Notes: generated by a model from the letters alone, not told the origin. Shown: positions 1-5,446, numbered from the stretch's first letter. The stretch: 5,447 nucleotides of DNA from Acidobacteriaceae bacterium (GCA_003156235.1 PMGP01000174.1:3672-9118), one strand, 5' to 3'. Translations and numbers: made by a program.

Positions 1-837
1 GCCGAGTCGCACTACGAAAATTTCCACGTCGCCTCATGGTTTCTTCCCAAAGATTTGCGCCCCCATTTTCACTCCATCTACGCTTATTGCCGCGTCTCCG
101 ATGATTTGGGCGACGAAGTGGGCGACCCAGCGCAGGCACTTGCGCTGCTTGACCAGTGGGGCAGCGAACTGGACGCCTGCTACGAAGGCCGCGCGCGTCA
201 TCCAGTTTTTGTCGCGCTGGCCGAAACCATTCGCGAATGTTTTATTCCCAAGGAGCCGTTTGCCGATCTGCTGGTCGCCTTCCGCCGGGACCAGATCGTC
301 TCTCGCTACCAGACCATCGACGATGTGCTGAGCTACTGCCGCTACTCGGCCAATCCTGTTGGCCGCCTGGTGCTTTACGTCTGCGGCGAGTCCGATGAAG
401 AAAACTTTCGCCTCTCCGACTTGACCTGCACTGCGCTGCAGTTGGCCAACTTCTGGCAGGATGTGCGCCAGGACTACGCCAGGGGCCGCATCTATATTCC
501 GAAAAACGATATGGAGGTCTTTCGCGTCAGCGAGGAGCAGATTGCCGAGGGCGTCGCCACGCCCGAATTTCGAGGGCTGATGCGCTGCGAGGTCGATCAT
601 GCGCGCTCGCTCTTTGAGGAGGGACTTCCGCTGATCGGCAGGGTTCACCGCGACTTGGCGCTGGACCTGGACTTGTTCAGCCGCGGCGGACTGGAGATTC
701 TGCGCGCCATCGAGCGGCAGGGCTACGACGTGCTCAGCGCCCGGCCCGCAATCTCGAAGAGCAGGAAACTGGCGTTGTTGCTGCGTGCCGTCAGCGGCAA
801 GCTGCTGCCCTTTCTGCGCCTCGGCAAACTGAGATGA
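1..837 (+). CDS. hpnC: HpnC, squalene-synthase-like hydroxysqualene synthase (5' partial)
   Basis: The reading frame is open from base 1 to a TGA stop, giving 278 visible residues. HpnC proteins are usually about 280-300 residues, so only a short N-terminus lies outside the window; the in-frame TTG at 55 is not the start, because conserved sequence (ENFHVASWFLP) lies before it. The protein belongs to the trans-isoprenyl diphosphate synthase / squalene-phytoene synthase family. Both aspartate-rich Mg-diphosphate sites are present: DDLGDE at visible residues 34-39, and NFWQDVRQDYARGRIYIP with D154 and D158. Known role of the family: HpnC converts presqualene diphosphate, made by HpnD, to hydroxysqualene, which HpnE reduces to squalene. 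The enzyme is presumably cytosolic or loosely membrane-associated. The downstream order hpnC-hpnD-hpnE supports the call over phytoene synthase. No key residue is missing from the visible part. Confidence 0.93.
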   Translation, partial: AESHYENFHVASWFLPKDLRPHFHSIYAYCRVSDDLGDEVGDPAQALALLDQWGSELDACYEGRARHPVFVALAETIRECFIPKEPFADLLVAFRRDQIVSRYQTIDDVLSYCRYSANPVGRLVLYVCGESDEENFRLSDLTCTALQLANFWQDVRQDYARGRIYIPKNDMEVFRVSEEQIAEGVATPEFRGLMRCEVDHARSLFEEGLPLIGRVHRDLALDLDLFSRGGLEILRAIERQGYDVLSARPAISKSRKLALLLRAVSGKLLPFLRLGKLR

Positions 838-854
838 GGAGCGGCCCAACTCGC

Positions 855-942
855 GTTAGCGGTTGACGCCGGCAATGGACTCGCTAACTTGCTAACTCGC
901 AATCCCGCGAAGCGGGGCTAACTTGCTAATTGGTTTGCTAAC
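855..942 (+). repeat. GCTAAC-rich hairpin repeat cluster in the hpnC-hpnD gap
   Basis: The 174-base gap between hpnC and hpnD is largely repeat. GCTAAC occurs at 883-888, 891-896, 917-922 and 937-942, with a variant GCTAAT at 925-930 and an inverted copy GTTAGC at 855-860. GTTAGCG (855-861) can pair with CGCTAAC (882-888). In the centre, CCCGC (904-908) and GCGGG (912-916) form a 5-bp stem closed by a GAA triloop, so the core contains GCGAAGC, known from biophysical work as an exceptionally stable DNA mini-hairpin. The unit 881-922 recurs inside hpnD at 1385-1428. No coding sequence is supported here. A role in mRNA stability or termination after hpnC is possible but unproven. Confidence 0.75.
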
Positions 943-999
943 CATGCTGCATTTTGGCCATAGAATGGAGAAGCCAATCCCACAACCATCTTGTTTATT

Positions 1000-1007
1000 G
1001 GAAGAGG
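1000..1007 (+). promoter_or_regulatory. Ribosome binding site deciding the TTG start of hpnD
   Basis: A purine-rich GGAAGAGG lies 4 bases before the TTG at 1012. The alternative in-frame TTG at 991 has no comparable motif at a usable distance: its nearest GGAG is at 966-969, more than 20 bases away. An in-frame stop at 961-963 rules out starts further upstream. This favours 1012 as the hpnD start. Confidence 0.55.
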
Positions 1008-1011
1008 CGGC

Positions 1012-2079
1012 TTGACCCAGGCAATCACATCGAACGGACTTACGCTGGACAGTGCCTACGCTGTCTGCCGCGCCATCGCTCGCCGCGAGGCGAAGAATTT
1101 TTATTACTCCTTTGTCGCTCTTCCAAAACCACGAAAAAACGCCATCTGCGCCATCTACGCTTTCATGCGCAAGGCAGACGACCTGGCCGACGATGAATCC
1201 CTCTCTCGCGATGAACGCCGCCGCTCTCTTGAAGTCTGGCTAGCCGAGTGGCGCGCCGTCTGCGCGGGCGGCGCTACGGCCGATCCGGTCTTTCTTGCCG
1301 TGCGCGATTGCTCCGCGCGCTTCCAGATTCCGCTCAGCCTGCTCGATGAGTTAGTCGCCGGCGTGACAATGGACCTCGATCAACCCGCTAACCTGCTAAC
1401 TCGCGATTTCCGCGAAGCGGAAGCTAACTCGCTGCCTTTTTCAACAAAAACCAATTCGATCCACTCCATTCATCAGGATCGAAGCGTCGCTGAGGACCTG
1501 CATTATCCAATGCAAGGCGCAATGGTGGAAAACGATGTCCCCGACACCTACGCCACCTTCGACGACCTCTATCGTTACTGTTATCTTGTGGCCTCGGTCG
1601 TCGGCCTGGTCTGCATCCGCATCTTCGGCTACACGGACACGCGCGCTGAGAAGCTGGCCGAAGAGACAGGCATCGCCTTCCAACTCACCAACATTCTGCG
1701 TGACGTAGCCGAGGATGCGGAGCGCAATCGCGTCTATCTGCCGCTGGAAGACCTTGCAGCTCACAATGTTTCGCTCGACTCTCTTTTGCATCGCGTTTCC
1801 GGCGCGCCCCACACGGCCAGTGAACGCGCATTGCTCGCCGCCATCGCCCAGCGCGCGAAAAAGTTTTACTCCTCAGCGCAGTTGTTGTTGCCCATGATCG
1901 ACCGCGAAAGCCGTCCGGCTTTGTGGGTGCTGGTTTCCATCTATCACGGCCTGCTCAAGCGCATCGAGCGCGCGGACTACGATGTCTTTTCCAGTCGCGT
2001 GAGCGTGCCGTTGCCGCAAAAACTAGGCATTTTACTCGTGGGCCTGGCGCGAATGGGTTTGGCGCGATTGTTCACTTGA
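1012..2079 (+). CDS. hpnD: HpnD, presqualene diphosphate synthase with an internal repeat-derived insert
   Basis: The 355-residue product is a squalene/phytoene synthase family enzyme. In the hopanoid route HpnD condenses two farnesyl diphosphates to presqualene diphosphate, the substrate of HpnC. Family motifs are clear: REAKNFYYSF near the N-terminus, the first Asp-rich site DDLADDE at residues 56-62, LVAGVTMDL just before residue 123, YCYLVASVVGLVCIRIFGY, and the second Asp-rich site LTNILRDVAEDAERNRVYLP with D231 and D235. The start is taken as TTG 1012 because of its ribosome binding site; TTG 991 would add 7 residues. The protein is long for HpnD (commonly about 270-300 residues). The surplus is an in-frame segment at about residues 125-178 whose first part is a second copy of the GCTAAC hairpin repeat found upstream of the gene. 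Both catalytic sites flank it intact, so activity is plausible but not shown. Confidence 0.92.
   Translation: MTQAITSNGLTLDSAYAVCRAIARREAKNFYYSFVALPKPRKNAICAIYAFMRKADDLADDESLSRDERRRSLEVWLAEWRAVCAGGATADPVFLAVRDCSARFQIPLSLLDELVAGVTMDLDQPANLLTRDFREAEANSLPFSTKTNSIHSIHQDRSVAEDLHYPMQGAMVENDVPDTYATFDDLYRYCYLVASVVGLVCIRIFGYTDTRAEKLAEETGIAFQLTNILRDVAEDAERNRVYLPLEDLAAHNVSLDSLLHRVSGAPHTASERALLAAIAQRAKKFYSSAQLLLPMIDRESRPALWVLVSIYHGLLKRIERADYDVFSSRVSVPLPQKLGILLVGLARMGLARLFT
1385..1428 (+). repeat. In-frame copy of the GCTAAC hairpin repeat inside hpnD
   Basis: Bases 1385-1404 match 881-900 of the hpnC-hpnD gap at 18 of 20 positions. A hairpin follows in both copies, and then GCTAAC (1423-1428). Here the stem is TTCCGC (1408-1413) with GCGGAA (1417-1422) around a GAA loop; in the gap copy it is CCCGC with GCGGG around the same loop. 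Pairing is kept although the stem sequence differs: one C-G pair has become T-A and one further T-A pair is present. The copy is read through as about 15 codons (PANLLTRDFREAEAN). Confidence 0.85.
1385..1545 (+). other. Approx. 54-codon extra segment in hpnD with three successive hairpins
   Basis: The segment lies between the family's MDL helix end (D123 region) and the next conserved helix starting YATFDDLYRYCY (Y180); in most relatives I know of, only a few residues join the two. Its limits are approximate. It holds three perfect-stem hairpins: 1408-1413 with 1417-1422 (6 bp, GAA loop), TTCGATCC 1455-1462 with GGATCGAA 1476-1483 (8 bp, 13-base loop), and TGCATT 1499-1504 with AATGCA 1509-1514 (6 bp, 4-base loop). 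The encoded peptide is hydrophilic, rich in S, N, D and H, with no recognisable domain. The reading frame is preserved throughout. It shows no intein splice-junction residues. Confidence 0.6.
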
Positions 2080-2097
2080 TTCAGCGCCAGGTATTTC

Positions 2098-2207
2098 TTG
2101 AATGGGCACGGCTTTACGGCTGCGGAATAAACAATGTTTTGAAAGGGCACGACTTTAGTCGTGCCGCATAGGTTGCAAAAAAAGGCGCGGGCTTTAGCCC
2201 CTGAGGG
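2098..2207 (+). repeat. REP-like hairpin repeats between hpnD and hpnE
   Basis: The gap holds two direct, related units starting TTGAA[T/A]GGGCACG[G/A]CTTTA, at 2098-2127 and 2139-2167. In the second, GGCACGAC (2146-2153) pairs perfectly with GTCGTGCC (2158-2165) around TTTA. The first is decayed and no longer pairs well. A further hairpin follows, GGGC (2189-2192) with GCCC (2197-2200), again around TTTA, ending in CCTGAGGG. I recognise this hairpin pair, with TTTA loops and a CCTGAGG tail, as a style of dispersed intergenic repeat in Acidobacteriota. By analogy with REP/REPIN elements it may be mobilised in trans by a RAYT-type transposase, but none is in the window. Confidence 0.75.
2203..2207 (+). 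promoter_or_regulatory. Ribosome binding site of hpnE, supplied by the REP-like repeat tail
   Basis: GAGGG sits 6 bases before the ATG at 2214, a good Shine-Dalgarno distance. These bases are the tail of the hairpin repeat (CCTGAGGG), so the repeat appears to provide the translation signal of hpnE. No other purine-rich motif lies at a suitable distance. Confidence 0.65.
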
Positions 2208-2213
2208 AATTGG

Positions 2214-3653
2214 ATGCATCCCAAGCCAGAAACACTTCGACAAAGCGCGCAGAAGTCCGTGATTGTCATCGGCGCTGGCGTAGCCGGCATGAGCGCGGCC
2301 TGTGCGCTGGCCGAGGCTGGCTTGCGCGTGCAACTGGTCGAGCAGCGCGGCTATCTCGGCGGGCGGGCTTCGTCGTATTTGCAACCCGGCGTCAACGAGG
2401 TCATCGACAACTGCCAGCATGTGCTCTTCGGCTGCTGCACAAATCTGCTGGGATTCTATCGCCGCATCGGCGTCGCTGATCGCATTCACTGGACCAGCGA
2501 GATGACGATGATCGAGCCGGGAGGCCGGCGCTCCGCGCTTGGACCTTTTCGTTTGGGTCCATTCACCCTGCCCGCGCCGTTGCACAGCGCACCAAGCTTC
2601 CTCAACGCGAAGGCATTTACTCTTGCCGATAAACTTTCCCTGGGCCGCGCAATGCAGGCGATGATGAAGCCGGAGGCGCTCGTTGATTCACACAAGTCGC
2701 TCGGCGATTGGCTGCGCAGCCACAAGCAGACCGAAGGCGCAATCAATCGCTTCTGGCGGCTGGTGATTGCCAGCGCGTTGAATGCGGAGATCGATTCGAT
2801 TGCCGTGCCCTATGCGGCCAAAATCATCCGCGAACTATTTTTGAATTCTGCTGAGGCGGGCAGCATGGGAATGAGCACGGCTCCGCTGAGCGAGTTATAC
2901 GCGGGTGTAACTCCGTTTCTTGAGCAACGCGGCGGCAGTGTGCTTTTGAACACGCGCGTCGAAGGCGCTGCCTGGAATGAAGCGTCAGCACAGTGGCTGA
3001 TTTGCACGCGCTCGGGCGAACTGATTTCCGACTTCGTGATTCTGGCTTTGCCGTTTGAGGCAACGCAGAAATTATTGCCGCATCTGCCCGCCGAGGAAGG
3101 CACGGAGAAGCTGGCTCGCCAGATTGAGCACCATGTGCATTGGCCAATTTGCAGCGTGCATCTGTGGTTTGACCGCGAGATTACCGCCCTCGAACACGCC
3201 GTGCTGCTGGATCGCGAGATTCACTGGATGTACAACCAGTCGAGGCTGCAAACCGGGCGCGGAGGGCATTACATCGAATTGGTCGTCAGCGCCACGCGCT
3301 CCTTTGCAGCCTTGCCGCGCGAGGCTGCAATCCAGAAAGCGCTCAGCGAGCTTGCGGAGTTTTTCCCGCGCGTAAAAGAAGCAAAGCTGGAAAAAGTTGC
3401 GCTGGTCAAAGAGATGCATGCCACGTTCGGCGTGCATCCGGGGATCGATTCTGCGCGGCCTCCTGCTGCATCGCCCTGGCCAAATCTATTTTTGGCGGGC
3501 GACTGGGTGCAAACCGGATGGCCTTCGACGATGGAGAGCGCCGCGCGCTCCGGGCACTTGGCGGCAGAAGCGCTTGGTCTCAGCGCGGAGAATCCTCTTA
3601 AATGCTTCGAGCCTGATTTGAAACCGCAGGGAATGATGAAGTTCAGGGAATAG
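2214..3653 (+). CDS. hpnE: HpnE, FAD-dependent hydroxysqualene dehydroxylase
   Basis: The 479-residue flavin amine oxidase / phytoene-desaturase-like protein reduces hydroxysqualene to squalene in the HpnC-HpnD-HpnE route. The N-terminal Rossmann dinucleotide-binding motif reads VIVIGAGVAGMSAA (G20, G22, G25), followed by the acidic strand end LVEQ (E43) and the GGRASS motif (G49-G50-R51) typical of the family. The C-terminal FAD-binding motif is NLFLAGDWVQTGWPSTMESA with D430. The middle (HWPICSVHLWFDR, then HWMYNQSR) fits HpnE. At 479 residues it is somewhat longer than the usual 410-460, because of a 14-residue lead before the Rossmann strand and a C-terminal tail after AAEALG. The last codons (FRE-stop) lie within the heptad repeat tract that follows, so that repeat may have set the C-terminus. 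ATG 2214 is chosen for its GAGGG site. The gene follows hpnD by 134 bases of repeat and is probably co-transcribed. Confidence 0.93.
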   Translation: MHPKPETLRQSAQKSVIVIGAGVAGMSAACALAEAGLRVQLVEQRGYLGGRASSYLQPGVNEVIDNCQHVLFGCCTNLLGFYRRIGVADRIHWTSEMTMIEPGGRRSALGPFRLGPFTLPAPLHSAPSFLNAKAFTLADKLSLGRAMQAMMKPEALVDSHKSLGDWLRSHKQTEGAINRFWRLVIASALNAEIDSIAVPYAAKIIRELFLNSAEAGSMGMSTAPLSELYAGVTPFLEQRGGSVLLNTRVEGAAWNEASAQWLICTRSGELISDFVILALPFEATQKLLPHLPAEEGTEKLARQIEHHVHWPICSVHLWFDREITALEHAVLLDREIHWMYNQSRLQTGRGGHYIELVVSATRSFAALPREAAIQKALSELAEFFPRVKEAKLEKVALVKEMHATFGVHPGIDSARPPAASPWPNLFLAGDWVQTGWPSTMESAARSGHLAAEALGLSAENPLKCFEPDLKPQGMMKFRE

Positions 3654-3680
3654 GGAACAGGGAATAGTGAATAGTGAATA
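3646..3680 (+). repeat. Heptad tandem repeat, five units, overlapping the hpnE stop
   Basis: Five consecutive 7-base units are readable: GGGAATA (3646), GGGAACA (3653), GGGAATA (3660), GTGAATA (3667) and GTGAATA (3674). The first contains most of the hpnE stop codon (3651-3653). The period of seven and the G-rich unit resemble the short tandemly repeated heptanucleotides known from cyanobacteria; any relationship is inference. Confidence 0.85.
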
Positions 3681-3788
3681 GAAAAACATCCGATCGAGAT
3701 TCTACGTAAACTTGAAGAAACAATGCGTTAGTTTGTCACAGAAAAATTATTACCAAGAAGCCACGCCTATTCCCTATTCCCTGTTCCC
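3653..3788. terminator. Inverted heptad repeat at the convergent junction, possible two-way terminator
   Basis: Bases 3653-3674 and 3767-3788 are inverted copies matching at 21 of 22 positions, separated by 92 AT-rich bases (3675-3766). The right arm consists of three heptads (TATTCCC, TATTCCC, TGTTCCC, 3768-3788). On the + strand it is followed by TGTTTTTTC, so an hpnE transcript would end in a stem and a T-run. The stem lies between the ends of two converging operons. The long loop makes it an atypical intrinsic terminator, and it could equally be a repeat that merely accumulated here. Confidence 0.45.
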
Positions 3789-3795
3789 TGTTTTT

Positions 3796-4209
3796 TCAAT
3801 GCGCCAGGAAATAGACGCCGATGCAGATCAGCACGGCCGAGGTCCATCGGCGCCGGTCCACGTTTTCCTTGAGGAATAGCTTGGCGGCGACGGCGTTGGT
3901 GAAGACCGTAAGCGAGGCAGTGGCCGGTCCAACCAGACCAAGTTCCATTCGCTGATTCAGAGTGAAGAGCAGGGCAAAGAATGCCACTGCCATGAAAAAA
4001 ACGCCGGCAAAAAAGAGTGGACAAGTCAGCACAGCTACAATAGCGCCCTTCAGCCCGGAGTGAGCGCGAATCTCGTCCAGATCGCCGACGGATTTCATGG
4101 CCGCGGCGGTGAGCACTTCTCCAGCGGTCGAGCTCAGCACAACGGCAGCAATCATCGCCGTGGCGGCCCAGAAGCCTGCGGAAATGACGGGAAGGGAAGT
4201 GAGATTCAT
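3796..4209 (-). CDS. Half-size EamA/SMR-type membrane protein, second subunit of a pair
   Basis: The 137-residue protein has four predicted membrane segments (about residues 15-37, 57-80, 91-112, 122-136) and the charged stretch KLFLKENVDRRRW before the last helix, as in EamA (drug/metabolite transporter) half-domains. TM1 reads GEVLTAAAMK, with E31 and K39 at the same spacing as the essential E14 and K22 of EmrE (AEVIGTTLMK), so a membrane glutamate for proton coupling or substrate binding may be present. Its ATG overlaps the stop of the preceding gene (ATGA, 4206-4209), and GGAG lies 7 bases before the start, inside that gene. This indicates translational coupling and a heteromeric pair, as in ArnE/ArnF, which flip undecaprenyl-phosphate aminoarabinose. 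The substrate is unknown; nearness to hpnJ makes a lipid or sugar-lipid worth considering. A generic multidrug SMR role is the alternative. Confidence 0.8.
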   Translation of the reverse strand: MNLTSLPVISAGFWAATAMIAAVVLSSTAGEVLTAAAMKSVGDLDEIRAHSGLKGAIVAVLTCPLFFAGVFFMAVAFFALLFTLNQRMELGLVGPATASLTVFTNAVAAKLFLKENVDRRRWTSAVLICIGVYFLAH

Positions 4210-4631
4210 TGCGGCGCTCCACTATTGTGCGGCGCGGGCTGCTCGGTACGCGAAGGGCCGGGCGCGACCAGCGCGACGCCTAGAGTAATCAGCACGACGC
4301 CCAGCCAGCGCTGAAACGAGACCGGCTCATGCAGGCAGAAGTGAGCCAGCAACTCGACCAGCATATTGCCCCATGCCGTGGCCAGCATCACGTAACTCAG
4401 GTCAGCCCATGAAAGCGCGGTCAGATAACTGGCAAAAAAACCGATCAAGAGCGCAATTCCAAGCGCAACCCAGGGCGTGAATGCGGCAGCGAAGAGCGCG
4501 AGAGGATGCGCCAGAGTCAGTTCAGGAAGGCTGGTCATGCCCTTGGCCAGGCAGGTATTCCCCAGCGGCGCGCAGACCGCAACCAGAATCAAAATCATGG
4601 ATTGGTAGAGCGATAATTTCTGATGAGCCAT
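4206..4631 (-). CDS. Half-size EamA/SMR-type membrane protein, first subunit of a pair
   Basis: The 141-residue protein has four predicted membrane segments (about residues 10-30, 55-73, 78-98, 109-124) and the EamA-like end HEPVSFQRWLGVVLITLGVALV, followed by a short polar, proline-containing tail. The TM1 motif is CAPLGNTCLAKGM. K30 aligns with the conserved TM1 lysine of its partner, but the position of the partner's glutamate is proline (P22), so the two subunits are not equivalent. An acidic residue, E93, instead lies within TM3. The ATG at 4631 has only a weak, distant AGGA upstream. The gene overlaps the next by 4 bases and lies 110 bases downstream of hpnJ on the same strand, so it may be in the hpnJ transcript. 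It is not a standard hpn gene; the transported compound cannot be told from sequence. Confidence 0.8.
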   Translation of the reverse strand: MAHQKLSLYQSMILILVAVCAPLGNTCLAKGMTSLPELTLAHPLALFAAAFTPWVALGIALLIGFFASYLTALSWADLSYVMLATAWGNMLVELLAHFCLHEPVSFQRWLGVVLITLGVALVAPGPSRTEQPAPHNSGAPQ

Positions 4632-4677
4632 GCGCGGTCAGATCCTGACGATGGGACGCGGGTTTTGTAGTATCCAA

Positions 4678-4705
4678 CCCTTTCCGCGGAAAGAAGCGGA
4701 AAGGG
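4678..4705. repeat. Perfect 10-bp hairpin between hpnJ and the transporter pair
   Basis: CCCTTTCCGC (4678-4687) pairs perfectly with GCGGAAAGGG (4696-4705) around an 8-base loop. It lies 36 bases beyond the hpnJ stop in the direction of transcription. No T-run follows on the - strand, so it is not a clear intrinsic terminator; it could attenuate read-through into the transporter genes or protect the 3' end of the hpnJ mRNA. Its CCGC/GCGG stem base and purine-rich loop recall the hpnD repeat hairpin, but the surrounding GCTAAC units are absent. Confidence 0.7.
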
Positions 4706-4741
4706 CGGGGCACGGAGCATTTGCGGAACACACTGCTGTAC

Positions 4742-5446
4742 CTACGCCTTCGCCGCCGCCTCGGCCTGTTTGCTGCGCGACGCCTTCACCATCTTGTTGC
4801 GTTGCGCGCGCAGCTTGAGGAAGGACTTGGCCTCGACGTACAGCCGAGGCAGATCGCGATTCACAAACGCCTTCCAAACCACGCGGAATGCGGCCTTGGG
4901 CCGGAAGTAATATTCGTCGTAGAAGCGATGCACCATCTCCAGAACGTAATCGACGGGCAGGCCGGGATACTCGATGTGCGCCATCTGATGGCCGCCTTCG
5001 TCCATCATCTCGGCGGTATTCACAATGAAGCCGTTGGCCTTGGCGAAATCGTAAAACTCTGTTCCGGGGAAGGCGTGGGCGATGGAGACCTGGATGGTTT
5101 CGCAATCCAGCTTCTTGGCGAAGTTGATGGTGTTGCGGATCGATTCCTTGGTCTCGCCGGGCAGGCCGAGGATGAAGTCGGCGTGGATGCAGAGGCCCAG
5201 GTCGTGGCAGTCCTTGGCGAAGGCGCGCGCGCGCTCGACCGTGGCTCCCTTCTTGACGTTCTTGAGAATCTGCGGATCGCCGGATTCAAAGCCCACAATC
5301 AGCAGCCGGCAGCCGGCTTCTTTCATGGCTTGCAGGGTTTTGCGGTCGGTGGTGACGCGCGAGGTGCAGCTCCAGGTGAGGCCCAGCGGCTTGAGTTTTT
5401 CGCAAAGCTCAATCGTCCGCGGTCCCTGAATGTTGAAGGTGTCGTC
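4742..5446 (-). CDS. hpnJ: HpnJ, hopanoid-associated radical SAM protein (5' partial)
   Basis: The frame is open from the right window edge to a TAG stop, giving 234 visible C-terminal residues. The internal ATG at 5326 is not the start, because conserved sequence (DDTFNI, ELCEKLKPLGLTWSCTSRVTTDR) precedes it. The visible part is the second half of a radical SAM barrel and the C-terminal region: AGCRLLIVGFESGDPQIL, then ADFILGLPGETKESI, IQVSIAHAFPGTEFYDFA, and a basic, alanine-rich end. The CxxxCxxC iron-sulfur motif and any cobalamin-binding domain would lie outside the window. HpnJ belongs to the B12-binding/radical SAM group. Genetic work in Burkholderia links hpnI, hpnK and hpnJ to the cyclitol ether head group of bacteriohopanetetrol, with HpnJ acting on the glucosaminyl intermediate; the same role here is inferred. 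Other B12 radical SAM proteins are the alternative, though the sequence fits HpnJ closely. Confidence 0.88.
   Translation of the reverse strand, partial: DDTFNIQGPRTIELCEKLKPLGLTWSCTSRVTTDRKTLQAMKEAGCRLLIVGFESGDPQILKNVKKGATVERARAFAKDCHDLGLCIHADFILGLPGETKESIRNTINFAKKLDCETIQVSIAHAFPGTEFYDFAKANGFIVNTAEMMDEGGHQMAHIEYPGLPVDYVLEMVHRFYDEYYFRPKAAFRVVWKAFVNRDLPRLYVEAKSFLKLRAQRNKMVKASRSKQAEAAAKA

Noticed and set aside
34..849. Long open frame on the - strand opposite hpnC (271 codons)
   Set aside because: It is the antisense shadow of a clearly conserved gene. Its product is low-complexity and resembles no family; GC-rich codon use leaves this frame open.
855..942. Possible small CRISPR array from the repeated GCTAAC units
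   Set aside because: The repeats are 6-8 bases at irregular spacing, with no uniform spacers and no cas genes.
936..966. Possible promoter for hpnD (TTGCTA, then TAGAAT)
   Set aside because: The boxes match consensus poorly, the spacing is 19 bases, and the first box lies within the GCTAAC repeats.
1385..1545. Insert in hpnD as an intein or self-splicing intron
   Set aside because: It is only about 160 bases, keeps the frame, and lacks intein junction residues (Cys/Ser start, His-Asn end) and any intron core. Removal or bypassing at RNA or protein level cannot be excluded but has no support.
1441..1812. Open frame on the - strand across the hpnD insert
   Set aside because: It is mostly antisense to the conserved C-terminal half of HpnD. 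No start signal or family resemblance was seen.
1977..2585. Open frame on the - strand spanning the hpnD-hpnE gap
   Set aside because: It crosses the repeat region and the ends of two conserved genes; its product has no recognisable domain.
3767..4222. Open frame on the - strand (151 codons) overlapping the second transporter gene in another frame
   Set aside because: Its product is Arg/Cys-rich with no membrane pattern, while the other frame encodes a clean four-helix EamA protein with a good ribosome binding site.
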